This document shows, piece after piece, positions 18,801-25,825 of a stretch of DNA of 64,000 nt. The translations under genes were made by a program, and so were the position numbers. Location of the stretch: assembly GCF_900129075.1 (NCBI RefSeq), contig NZ_FQVH01000004.1, forward strand, positions 1-64,000, read 5' to 3'. The notes below the pieces were generated by a model, which saw only the letters and a list, made by a program, of their open reading frames with translations, ran no database searches and was not told the DNA's origin. The number at the start of each line of letters is the position of its first letter. The first letter of the stretch is position 1. The stretch is from Caldanaerobius fijiensis DSM 17918 (lineage in GTDB: Bacteria; Bacillota; Thermoanaerobacteria; Thermoanaerobacterales; Caldanaerobiaceae).

Positions 18801-21561
18801 TCAACTTATACGAGCTCACGAATACTGGCGGGTTAAAGGCCTTAATGTGGATCTGGTCATATTAAATGAAGATAAAAGCAGCTATTTACAGCCGTTAAAT
18901 GACATGATAAAAGAAGCTATTGCGGCCAGTCATGCCAGAGAATTGGTCGGAAGACCTGGAGGGGTACATCTGGTACAGGCCAATAATATCGACGAAGAAG
19001 TTAAGAAGCTGTTCTATAAAGTGGCGAGAGTGGTATTGAGGGGTGATAGACCTGTTTACGAGCAGATTGCATTGGAAGAAGAAGGGGATTTACCCGAGCT
19101 AGGAGAATGGGAAGATGGCACACAATATGATAATACACCCCTTATGATGCCGGAAGTTTTACATTTTAATGGCATAGGTGGTTTTAGCCATGATGGCAGG
19201 GAGTATATTATTTATTTAAAAGATGGGCAGAATACACCTGCCCCATGGATAAATGTAGTTTCCAATGAACATTTTGGATTTCAGATATCCGAATCGGGTT
19301 CAGGTTATACCTGGGCAGAAAATAGCCGCGAAAACAAATTGACTCCTTGGTATAATGACCCTGTCGTTGATCCTCCAGGGGAAGTGTTGTATTTGCGGGA
19401 CGAGAAAAGCGGACAGGTATGGACTGTGACACCACAACCTATAAGGGATAGCGAGCCCTATTTGATTAAACATGGGCAGGGTTATTCAGTATTTCAACAC
19501 ATAAGCAATGGTATTCAGCAAGAATTAACAGTATTTGTCCCAAAAGATGATCCTGTGAAGATATGTCTATTAAAACTTAAAAACCTCACAGGGGATACGC
19601 GACCTTTAAGTCTTACGTATTATATAAGGCCTGTGATGGGGGTAACCGATCAGGTGACAGCGCCTTTTATTGTCACAGAGGTAGATGAGGATACCGGTAT
19701 TTTGCTCATACGCAACAGCTATAACGAAGATTTTCCGGATAGGATCGCCTTTCTGGATACATCAGAAACAGGTGAAAGATCCTATACTGGAGATCGCCGG
19801 GAGTTTATAGGCATATCCGGAAGCCTGGGTTCTCCTGAAGCCCTGAGGAGGAAAAAACTATCCGGAAGGGTTGGTGCAGGATATGATCCGTGTGGGGCAT
19901 TACAGGTGAGGATAACGTTGGGTAAGGGGGAGGAAAAGATTGTTTCGTTTTTGCTAGGACAATGCCGCGATATAGAGACGGTTAGAAATCTGTGTTTTAA
20001 GTATAGAAATACAGATAACGCAGAAGCAGAATATGAGGCGGTGAGAAGGTTCTGGGACAGCCTTACAAAAACCATACAGGTCAAAACCCCTGATGCGTCT
20101 ATGGATGTTATGATTAATTGCTGGCTGCCATATCAGACTATTGCGTGCAGGGTATGGGCAAGATCCGCTTTCTACCAATCTGGCGGTGCATATGGTTTTA
20201 GAGATCAGCTGCAGGATGTTATGAACATTGTCTATATATACCCTGAGTTGACGCGCAAACAGATATTAAATAGCGCCGCCCATCAATTTAAAGAAGGAGA
20301 TGTGCAACACTGGTGGCATCCGGGATCTGACAAAGGTATACGGACCAGATATTCTGACGACCTTTTATGGCTTGCCTTTGTAACAGCGGATTACATCACC
20401 TGCACAGGGGATGCAGATATATTAAAATCAGAAATTTCATATCTCATAGATGAGCCTTTGAAAGAAGATGAAGACGAGAGATACAACAAACCTTTGGTAT
20501 CTGATACCAGATCGACGCTGTATGAGCATTGCGTTAAAGCCATAGACCGCGCATTGAGATTTGGTCCCCATGGGATCCCGCTTATAGGTTCAGGGGATTG
20601 GAATGATGGCATGAATGCAATTGGCAACAAAGGCAGAGGAGAAAGCATATGGCTTGGTTGGTTTTTGTATACCGTTTTGATCAGGTTTATTCCTTTGTGC
20701 GAGATGTGGGGTGACAGCGAGAGGGCGGAAAAATATCGGGAGTTTGCTCAGAAAATAGTTGATGCCATTGAAGAGAGCGGATGGGATGGCAGCTGGTACA
20801 GGAGAGCATACTTTGATGATGGAACTCCATTGGGGTCTGTGCAGAACTCTGAATGCAAGATAGATTCCATCGCTCAGTCCTGGTCAGTGATATCCGGTGG
20901 AGGCAGGCTCAACAGAGCCAAAGAAGCCATGGGAGCTGTAGAACATTACCTGATAAGTAAGGAAAGTGGGCTTATCAAATTATTGATGCCGCCATTTGAT
21001 GAAGGAGATTTAAGGCCGGGTTATATAAGAGGCTATGTTCCAGGCGTTAGAGAAAACGGTGGGCAGTACACCCACGCAGCCGTATGGGTAATAATGGCTT
21101 TTGCCCTTCTTGGAGAAGGCGATAAGGCGTGGGAGTATTATAACCTGATAAATCCCATAAACCACAGCCGTACACCTTTGGAAGTATCGATATATAAGGT
21201 GGAACCTTATGTTATGGCAGCGGATGTATATGCAGTTCAGCCCCATGAAGGTAGAGGAGGGTGGACATGGTACACGGGGGCAGCTGGCTGGATGTACAGA
21301 GTAGGCATTGAGCATATTTTAGGATTAAAAATAAGAGGTAGTGATTTGATGGTTGACCCGTGTATACCTAAGGGGTGGAAAGAATATACGATCAGCTATA
21401 GGTACAAAGACACTCAATATATTATAAACATTAAAAATCCCGAGGGAGTAAATAAAGGGGTTAAGAGTACGTATTTAGACGGTGAGCTAATCAGAGATAA
21501 TGTAATACACATGGTAAACGATGGAGCACAACACCGCATTGAAATATATATGGGAAATTAA
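12883..21561 (+). CDS. Cyclic beta-1,2-glucan synthase (GT84 plus GH94-like)
   Basis: A 2892-residue inner-membrane enzyme that polymerises UDP-glucose into beta-1,2-glucan, cyclises it and trims it. Its length matches NdvB/Cgs proteins. Residues 1-25 form a membrane helix. The GT84 part has helices near 409-433 and 443-460, the DADTQLP metal motif near 632 and the RLHRWVRGDWQ motif near 780. More helices follow near 826-868, 894-912 and 953-1000. A middle all-alpha domain (about 1010-1600, with TSPTNIGLL, WGTSESAYY and HHQGMSFLAL) corresponds to the cyclising transglycosylase region. The GH94-like end (about 1620-2892) has HWWHP near 2477 and GDWNDGMN near 2569 holding the expected catalytic Asp. 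Related enzymes occur in Thermoanaerobacter. Start ATG follows AAGGAG. No dedicated exporter is adjacent. Confidence 0.93.
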   Translation: MVYIMWISVIAVMAIVYYLAYTVVHRKRFHSISFVNVQDVFLVPEELQKHASEVAKRHIISNKKRSPKLLLWRINDNYRCIRSLYKKLNEEVRLKKSVNPASEWLLDNFYIIEEQIKDVKRILKSGNDLLPVLKEGYLNGYPRVYALALEMVAHTDGKVDEKVISDFIKAYQGKSLLTTREIWALGYMLRIALIENVRFLCGRINETIKQWREAEGVLDSEDILKAAKEHIKSTEINYSFVEHLLQKLRKRGREAMHIINDLRNLLAEFGVTEEQIAQIEHQYQASMEVTIGNSITSLKLLSSMDWTDIFEDLSSVEQILRKDPSGTYSRMDFASRNYYREIVEKIALNAKVSETLVAIKAVECACDVEDDERKRHVGYYLIDKGKNVLEKKIGFEAKGIHKRLKKAKEHVAFIYIGFILAITVLIELAFLSYTYKHIGKFSNLTAAVILALVFMTVLIPASEISVSIVNWLVTRIVRPNILPKLELKDGVPDEAATFVVIPALLSDEKRVKELLFNLEKYYLANKGENVYFALLGDFKDGPDKEMPDDDAIVDCALSGIKELNKRYTKDDREIFYYFHRERQYNKSQGKWMGWERKRGALLEFNDMLCGARKTSYCIVSSDIKKLPKIKYVITLDADTQLPIDTAKELIGTIMHPLNKAIIDEKKGIVTDGYGLLQPRIGVDVVSSNRTLFARIFAGQSGIDPYTTAVSDVYQDLFGEGIYTGKGIYDVEVFQRILRDAIPDNSILSHDLLEGSYVRAGLVTDVELIDGYPARYNSYAMRLHRWVRGDWQLIPWLFSKIKNREGKVVRNPLSVVSKWKIFDNLRRSLVMPSLMVLTAMVFSVFPGNIYIWFGFILLTVAFPAVLEAFDLLLSGQIWIPKGKRFSPVITGFKAALYRALVLFIFMPYQAYLMSDAVIRTLWRVFFTRKNLMEWVTAADMERKLKNDISSSFRRMWVAVLEALAIFALDYSFFPFTWQLTLPLLALWSISPYLAYYISLPVEREVKRLSEEDIGELRFIARKTWRYFEDFVGPDDNYLPPDNYQEDPPNGIAHRTSPTNIGLLLISTLSARDLGYLSTLKMIERLDSTISTIEKMDKWNGHLFNWYNTRTLRPLRPRYVSTVDSGNLVAYMITLRQGLLDYMKRPVFDKTYIEGLQDTIELIKSENGNATLDTRPLKDALCSDISIVNFRKLLEKLKTDLEEVSVGTNDLVWHQKAKDMVIDYLKEQSQLMPWLDGYIRMPQWEGIGFIASIVSEIEKNTSLIGLKSTYSKAIGDLDRYAKDIEDDSIISWIQDFKNEIIIAKENVEKAIEGVNNLVDRLKRLIDSTQFEPLYVPVRQLFSIGYNVEEGQLSKSYYDLLASEARQTSYIAIARGEIDKKHWFRLGRALTVVEGYRGLVSWTGTMFEYLMPVLTMRSYENTLLDETYYFVIRAQKLYGHQRKVPWGTSESAYYSFDINLNYQYKAFGVPSLGLKRGLANEVVVAPYATMLALPLDPEGVMQNIRMLKKHGVDGPYGFYEAIDYTTGRLVQGEKYKVVKSFMVHHQGMSFLALDNYLNDNIMQKRFHSDPVISSAEMLLQERLPDGITFKNEEKTHYEPVKVVEQEEVEVIRMPRLNEGPLPDVHLLSNGNYSIMVTDRGTGYSVGEGQSITRWREDPLGDYGMLFYIQNINSNNVWSATYAPYDVMPDKYKVVFSQHKIEFFRTDGNIDTHTEIIVSPSDVAEIRRLNITNHSEHSRTIEITSYMELVMAPQSADVAHPAFSNLFVKTEYISEYDSLLANRRPRSSDQSSFWVFHTVTVDGGELVGDVQYETDRSKFIGRGRSLKDPVALDVDHPLSNTTGPVLDPIMSLRRRIKIMPGQTVRIAYTTGIAESRSEALKLAAKYHDSGSIERAFELALTRSRVESRYLNMKASEIQLYQQIIPQILFISPLRRNRHDEIRNNLKGQSALWAHGISGDLPIVLVSIDDTEDIDVVHQLIRAHEYWRVKGLNVDLVILNEDKSSYLQPLNDMIKEAIAASHARELVGRPGGVHLVQANNIDEEVKKLFYKVARVVLRGDRPVYEQIALEEEGDLPELGEWEDGTQYDNTPLMMPEVLHFNGIGGFSHDGREYIIYLKDGQNTPAPWINVVSNEHFGFQISESGSGYTWAENSRENKLTPWYNDPVVDPPGEVLYLRDEKSGQVWTVTPQPIRDSEPYLIKHGQGYSVFQHISNGIQQELTVFVPKDDPVKICLLKLKNLTGDTRPLSLTYYIRPVMGVTDQVTAPFIVTEVDEDTGILLIRNSYNEDFPDRIAFLDTSETGERSYTGDRREFIGISGSLGSPEALRRKKLSGRVGAGYDPCGALQVRITLGKGEEKIVSFLLGQCRDIETVRNLCFKYRNTDNAEAEYEAVRRFWDSLTKTIQVKTPDASMDVMINCWLPYQTIACRVWARSAFYQSGGAYGFRDQLQDVMNIVYIYPELTRKQILNSAAHQFKEGDVQHWWHPGSDKGIRTRYSDDLLWLAFVTADYITCTGDADILKSEISYLIDEPLKEDEDERYNKPLVSDTRSTLYEHCVKAIDRALRFGPHGIPLIGSGDWNDGMNAIGNKGRGESIWLGWFLYTVLIRFIPLCEMWGDSERAEKYREFAQKIVDAIEESGWDGSWYRRAYFDDGTPLGSVQNSECKIDSIAQSWSVISGGGRLNRAKEAMGAVEHYLISKESGLIKLLMPPFDEGDLRPGYIRGYVPGVRENGGQYTHAAVWVIMAFALLGEGDKAWEYYNLINPINHSRTPLEVSIYKVEPYVMAADVYAVQPHEGRGGWTWYTGAAGWMYRVGIEHILGLKIRGSDLMVDPCIPKGWKEYTISYRYKDTQYIINIKNPEGVNKGVKSTYLDGELIRDNVIHMVNDGAQHRIEIYMGN

Positions 21562-21563
21562 AG

Positions 21564-21600
21564 AAGCCTATAGCCATCTTTGGGCTATAGGCATTCTTCT
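21564..21600. terminator. Bidirectional terminator inside the end of nadE
   Basis: A 10-bp stem GCCTATAGCC / GGCTATAGGC with a six-base loop lies between the convergent glucan synthase and nadE genes. It overlaps the last codons and stop of nadE. T-rich sequence follows on the plus strand and the complement of AAAG on the minus strand. Confidence 0.75.
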
Positions 21601-23190
21601 TCCTATTCCAAAGGCTTTTGTGGTGACTTTGAGTCCAGGGGCGGCCTGTCTTCTCTTGTATTCTGCTCTGTTGACCTTTTTCATGATGTCCCTTACCAGA
21701 TCTTCAGAATAACCCATGCTGACTATTTCATCAATGGATTTTTCATCTTCTATGTATGCCTTCAGTATAACGTCAAGTATCTCATAGGGAGGCAATGAGT
21801 CCACATCCTTTTGGTCTGGCCTTAATTCAGCAGAAGGTGGCTTTGTCAATGTGGACTCGGGTATAATCTGGCGATCTCTATTTATATACCGGGCCAGTTC
21901 ATAGACCATGGTTTTCGGGACATCCGATATGACAGCTAACCCCCCTGCCATATCACCGTATAGCGTACAATATCCCATGGCCAGTTCCGATTTATTCCCT
22001 GTGGTGAGGACCAGCCTGTTTTCGCGATTGGATAAGAACATAAGGTAATTGCCCCTTATCCTCGCTTGTATATTTTCTTCTGCCAGATCTTTTAAAGGTT
22101 CCCCGTCTCCGTTAAATACTTTTAAATAGGCCTTAAAAACATCTTCGATAGGATATGTCCTAAATTCAATTCCCAGATTTTCTGCCAGTATTCTGGCATC
22201 GCTTTTACTTCCTTCTGATGAATATCTGGATGGCATTGATACGCCGAGGACATTTTCTTTGCCCAATGCTTCAACGGCGAGACAGCATGTTACGGCTGAG
22301 TCTATACCACCGCTCAAGCCTATGGCTACTTTTTTGAATCCCGTTTTGGCTGTATAGTCCTTGATGCCCATTACCAATGCATTGTATATCCATGATATAT
22401 CTTCATTTACATTTATGCATTCGCCGTTATCCAGGTTTTCTATATCGAAGACCATGAAGTCTTCTTTAAAGGATCCGGCTTGTACTGTAATGTCGCCTTT
22501 TGCGTTTACCACAAAGCTAGAACCATCAAATAAAAGCTCGTCATTTCCACCTACCTGATTTACATATATTATAGGTTTATGGTATTTTTCAGCGATTTTT
22601 GAGATCATATGAGAGCGCAGTTCGTATTTTTTATAATTATAAGGCGATGCGGATATATTGATGAAGAAAGCGGGGTCTTCTTTTACCAGTTCTTCTGTCA
22701 CATCGATATTATATCGCGGACGCTCCCAAAAGTCTTTATCATTCCATATATCCTCACATATGCTTACACCGACTTTCAAACCTTTGATGTTTATACAGTG
22801 TATGTTATTTGATGGAATAAAATAGCGCGACTCATCAAATACATCATAGTTCGGCAGAAGGGTTTTATCGGCTTTATCGACTATCCTTCCATCACGAACT
22901 AGTACTGCTGAATTGCGCAAAAAGCCATCACCTGTCGTTGTTACTACGCCAATAATCGCGTATATATCGTGTATTTTGTTGACGATATCGTTTAATACTA
23001 TTTCTACATGATGTAGAAAATCGGGATTGTATAAAAGATCTTTTGGTGGATAGCCGATAACTGAAAGTTCTGGAAAAACAATAAGTTCAGCACCTTTTGT
23101 TTTGGCATTTTCTACATATTCAATTATTTTATTAGCATTTCCAACCAGATCGCCTACGGTTGGATTGATCTGTCCTATGGCAACTTTCAT
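21568..23190 (-). CDS. nadE: Glutamine-dependent NAD+ synthetase
   Basis: A 540-residue two-domain enzyme that amidates deamido-NAD to NAD+ using ATP and glutamine-derived ammonia, the last step of NAD synthesis. The N-terminal nitrilase-type glutaminase has the Glu-Lys-Cys triad in FPELSVIGYPP (near 41), DKTLLPNYDVFDE (near 114) and SICEDIW (near 150). The C-terminal synthetase has the PP-loop GLSGGIDSA near 290 and KSELAMGYCTLYGDM near 400. The ATG at 23190 follows an AGGAG-type site. It is monocistronic, converging on the glucan synthase and divergent from trpS. Confidence 0.95.
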   Translation of the reverse strand: MKVAIGQINPTVGDLVGNANKIIEYVENAKTKGAELIVFPELSVIGYPPKDLLYNPDFLHHVEIVLNDIVNKIHDIYAIIGVVTTTGDGFLRNSAVLVRDGRIVDKADKTLLPNYDVFDESRYFIPSNNIHCINIKGLKVGVSICEDIWNDKDFWERPRYNIDVTEELVKEDPAFFINISASPYNYKKYELRSHMISKIAEKYHKPIIYVNQVGGNDELLFDGSSFVVNAKGDITVQAGSFKEDFMVFDIENLDNGECINVNEDISWIYNALVMGIKDYTAKTGFKKVAIGLSGGIDSAVTCCLAVEALGKENVLGVSMPSRYSSEGSKSDARILAENLGIEFRTYPIEDVFKAYLKVFNGDGEPLKDLAEENIQARIRGNYLMFLSNRENRLVLTTGNKSELAMGYCTLYGDMAGGLAVISDVPKTMVYELARYINRDRQIIPESTLTKPPSAELRPDQKDVDSLPPYEILDVILKAYIEDEKSIDEIVSMGYSEDLVRDIMKKVNRAEYKRRQAAPGLKVTTKAFGIGRRMPIAQRWL

Positions 23191-23291
23191 CTTAATCGCT
23201 CCTCATCAGTTTCTTCTTATTAAACTTTATTTTAGCACAAATTTAGAATATAAAAAAGGAGAAAAACAATTACGTATCAGTGTATATTTTG

Positions 23292-23300
23292 TGATATAAT
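23292..23300 (+). promoter_or_regulatory. Extended -10 promoter of trpS
   Basis: TG-A-TATAAT at 23292-23300 is a consensus extended -10 box 46 bases before the trpS start. The leader is too short to hold a T-box, so trpS here seems not to use tRNA-sensing attenuation. Confidence 0.55.
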
Positions 23301-23345
23301 AAGAGATATAGAATAATTGAGACGAGACTAAGGAGTTGAAGCGCA

Positions 23346-24320
23346 TTGGCAAGAGTTTTTTCAGGAGTACAGCCGACTGGTGATATACATATTGGAAATT
23401 ATCTGGGGGCACTAAAGCAATTTGTAGAATTACAGGATCAGCATGAATGTTTTTTTTGCGTTGTTGATCTTCACGCCCTTACGGTACCTCAGGATCCTGT
23501 GGAGCTAAAGAAAAAAGTAATACAGCTGGCAGGATTATATCTGGCTGTTGGATTGGATCCATCTAAAGTCACTATCTTTGTCCAATCCTACGTGCCAGCA
23601 CATAGTGAACTGGCGTGGCTTTTGGAATGCATGACGTACTTTGGGGAATTGAGCCGCATGACTCAGTTTAAGGATAAAAGCAGAGGCAAGGAGAATGTAT
23701 CTGTAGGGCTTTTCACATATCCGGATCTTATGGCGGCAGATATACTGCTTTACGATACAAATTATGTGCCTGTAGGGGCAGACCAAAAGCAACATCTTGA
23801 GCTTACCAGGGATATAGCGCAGCGCTTTAATAATAGATACGGTGAAACCTTTGTGGTTCCCGAGCCCCTTATAGGAAAAATAGGTGCCAGGATAATGTCA
23901 CTAACTAACCCTACTAAAAAGATGAGCAAAAGCGAAGAGGATGAAATGGGCCGCATATCCCTTCTGGACACGCCCGATAAAGTGAAAAAGAAGATCATGA
24001 GGGCTGTTACCGATTCGGAAAACAGAATATATTTTGACCCCGAAAATAAACCGGGGCTCAGCAACCTTATATCGCTTATGAGCGTGCAGACAGGCCAGAG
24101 CGTCGATGAAGTGGTGGCACAGTATGAGGGCAAAGGCTATGGTGCTCTTAAGAAGGATCTGGTAGAGGTCACTGTAAATACGTTGAAAGGCATACAGGAT
24201 AGGTATTACGCATTATCTGAAGAAGAGATAAGGGTAGTCTTATCTGAAGGTGCCCAGAGGGCAGGAGTTATTGCTGAAAAAACCTTAAGGCGTGTTCAAG
24301 AGAAGATGGGACTAAGATAA
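23346..24320 (+). CDS. trpS: Tryptophanyl-tRNA synthetase
   Basis: A 324-residue class I aminoacyl-tRNA synthetase that charges tRNA-Trp. The HIGH-type motif is GDIHIGNYLG near residue 13 and the KMSKS loop is KKMSKSEED near 194. Length matches bacterial TrpRS. The start is TTG at 23346, placed ten bases after AAGGAG (23330-23335); no ATG gives a better N terminus, since the family normally begins a few residues before FSGVQPTG. The gene is transcribed alone and ends in a strong hairpin. Confidence 0.96.
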   Translation: MARVFSGVQPTGDIHIGNYLGALKQFVELQDQHECFFCVVDLHALTVPQDPVELKKKVIQLAGLYLAVGLDPSKVTIFVQSYVPAHSELAWLLECMTYFGELSRMTQFKDKSRGKENVSVGLFTYPDLMAADILLYDTNYVPVGADQKQHLELTRDIAQRFNNRYGETFVVPEPLIGKIGARIMSLTNPTKKMSKSEEDEMGRISLLDTPDKVKKKIMRAVTDSENRIYFDPENKPGLSNLISLMSVQTGQSVDEVVAQYEGKGYGALKKDLVEVTVNTLKGIQDRYYALSEEEIRVVLSEGAQRAGVIAEKTLRRVQEKMGLR

Positions 24321-24326
24321 ATTCAG

Positions 24327-24385
24327 GTAAAGGGCTTTGCAAGTCTGATTTGATAAAGGTTGCAAAGTCCTTTGATTTTACCTAG
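24327..24385 (+). terminator. Terminator after trpS
   Basis: AAAGGGCTTTGCAA pairs with TTGCAAAGTCCTTT across a 17-base loop, followed by GATTTTA. The stem begins about ten bases after the trpS stop codon. Confidence 0.65.
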
Positions 24386-24402
24386 CTAAAGGAGGGATTT
24401 TG

Positions 24403-24705
24403 TTGCTGCAAAGCATTCGGAGGGATTCTTATAAGAGAAAGGTTCTGTCATATAAATACCGCAGGTTGTTTAAAAGGGCATACAGATTACTTGATATATC
24501 TCCGCTAAAAGATGGTGGAGATTGTGGTCTATTGTGCGGCAGAAAATGTTGTAAACCTATGGAAGAGTTAGGGATATATCTCATGCCTCATGAGCGACAT
24601 GCTTTACACGGCTCAGAGGGTAAGTTCAGGTGGGAAAGACAGAAGAGGGGATATTTTCTCCAGTGCGATGGTGTATGCGATAGAAAAAGTAGACCCATGC
24701 AGTGA
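24403..24705 (+). pseudogene. Cys-rich putative metal-binding protein, C-terminally truncated
   Basis: About 100 residues starting at TTG 24403 (or 24400) behind AAAGGAGGG. It carries CGLLCGRKCCKP near residue 42 and CDGVCDRKSRP near the end, the Cys pattern of a clostridial putative zinc or iron-sulfur protein family of unknown function. In relatives as I recall them the CD...RP motif is followed by ACRIFP-like sequence and more residues; here a stop follows at RPMQ. The 3' end overlaps the end of the convergent phosphatase gene, which also has an abnormal C terminus, so a deletion probably removed both ends. Confidence 0.55.
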
Positions 24706-25825
24706 TAAGCAAATCGATCAATTGCTTTATGAGTTCATGTTTTGATATATAGAAGTCTTTGTGCTGTGGATTTTCGGCTTTACCGATAAAAAAGTTTATG
24801 TGAGTGGCATCGTCCAATAGTATTTTTGCCATCTGTGTTGCGGCATCCTGTTTGTTAAAGTTTATATTATTTAAGGGATTTTTGTGGAATTCTCTTATGA
24901 TTTTTACGACTCTATCTAAAGTTAACAACCCTTCTGTTACTAAGTCAATACCTGATATAAATGATATAGGTGGAACTTCAGGATCATATATCCTGTCGTC
25001 ATTATGAAGTTTTTTCTCTAGAACTCTACAAACCATCTGAGCAGTAGAACCACCGCATACAATTCTTTTTATAGGATCTTTATTGTCTTTCATAAAATTT
25101 TTTACAACTAGTTCATCATCGTTCTGATTTTGAGGGGGACATATTAAGACATTAACCCGCTGTGGTTTTTTGACTTTGATTGCAACAACCGTCATATCAT
25201 CTTGAGGACTTTCTTCATAGTAGTTGTTGCTGATCGTCAGTAAAATGTTGGCGATTTTTTGTGCAGAATAATCATGGGAACACAGATGTACTGCATAATG
25301 GGCTATATCATGCCATTGCCATCTGGTATTTGTTATTTTTCCTTTTCCGGCTCCTACAATCCCATCACTCATAATGATAAAGGTATCGCCTAATTTTAGA
25401 GGAAAGCTATACTGGCGTATAATTTTGCCATTGATGTTTTTTGATGATGGCATAAGATTCACCAATTTATTATTTCTAATGAATATGATTTTAGGGTTTT
25501 CATATTCAGTAATATAAACGGTGTTAGATTCATCAATATCCAGAATAGTAAAAGTTGAATAGGCGATGCCTTTTTCGCGGTTTATGGGGAGTGTTTGGGT
25601 TAAAGTATCGATAACATCAGAAATATTGCTGCCTTCTTTCAGCATTGTAAAAACAATTTTAGTAGTAAGTGATGCAAGTATATTGGCTTTGATGCCGCTG
25701 CCGAGGCCGTCAGATATTACTATATCTAATTTATCAGATTTTTTCACTATTTCCACAACGTCTCCACATATATGCTCACCTATTTTATTTAATGAAGCAA
25801 TGCCATAATCAAAAAAGTATTTCAT
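24626..25825 (-). CDS. SpoIIE/PP2C-type serine phosphatase, altered C terminus
   Basis: A 399-residue cytoplasmic protein with a PP2C/SpoIIE phosphatase domain in residues 1-220: VISDGLGSGIKAN near 37, IIMSDGIVGAGKG near 152 and PQDDMTVVAI near 210 supply the metal-binding Asp residues. A second domain from about 225 (VNVLICPPQNQNDDE ... CGGSTAQMVCRVL) is of unknown function. The last 25 or so residues (WVYFFYRIHHRTGENIP) are the reverse reading of the neighbouring Cys-rich gene, so the natural end seems lost near 24700. Its ATG overlaps the stop of the upstream hydrogenase-like gene by four bases (ATGA), so both are co-translated. It probably acts as the output phosphatase of that sensor. 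Confidence 0.8.
   Translation of the reverse strand: MKYFFDYGIASLNKIGEHICGDVVEIVKKSDKLDIVISDGLGSGIKANILASLTTKIVFTMLKEGSNISDVIDTLTQTLPINREKGIAYSTFTILDIDESNTVYITEYENPKIIFIRNNKLVNLMPSSKNINGKIIRQYSFPLKLGDTFIIMSDGIVGAGKGKITNTRWQWHDIAHYAVHLCSHDYSAQKIANILLTISNNYYEESPQDDMTVVAIKVKKPQRVNVLICPPQNQNDDELVVKNFMKDNKDPIKRIVCGGSTAQMVCRVLEKKLHNDDRIYDPEVPPISFISGIDLVTEGLLTLDRVVKIIREFHKNPLNNINFNKQDAATQMAKILLDDATHINFFIGKAENPQHKDFYISKHELIKQLIDLLITAWVYFFYRIHHRTGENIPSSVFPT

Noticed and set aside
14184-20648. Many 60-100 codon ORFs on the minus strand inside the glucan synthase
   Set aside because: All lie within one long intact gene, lack ribosome sites and show no family resemblance.
23220-23345. T-box or other riboswitch before trpS
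   Set aside because: The leader after the promoter is only about 40 bases, too short for a T-box, and no antiterminator or T-box consensus is visible.
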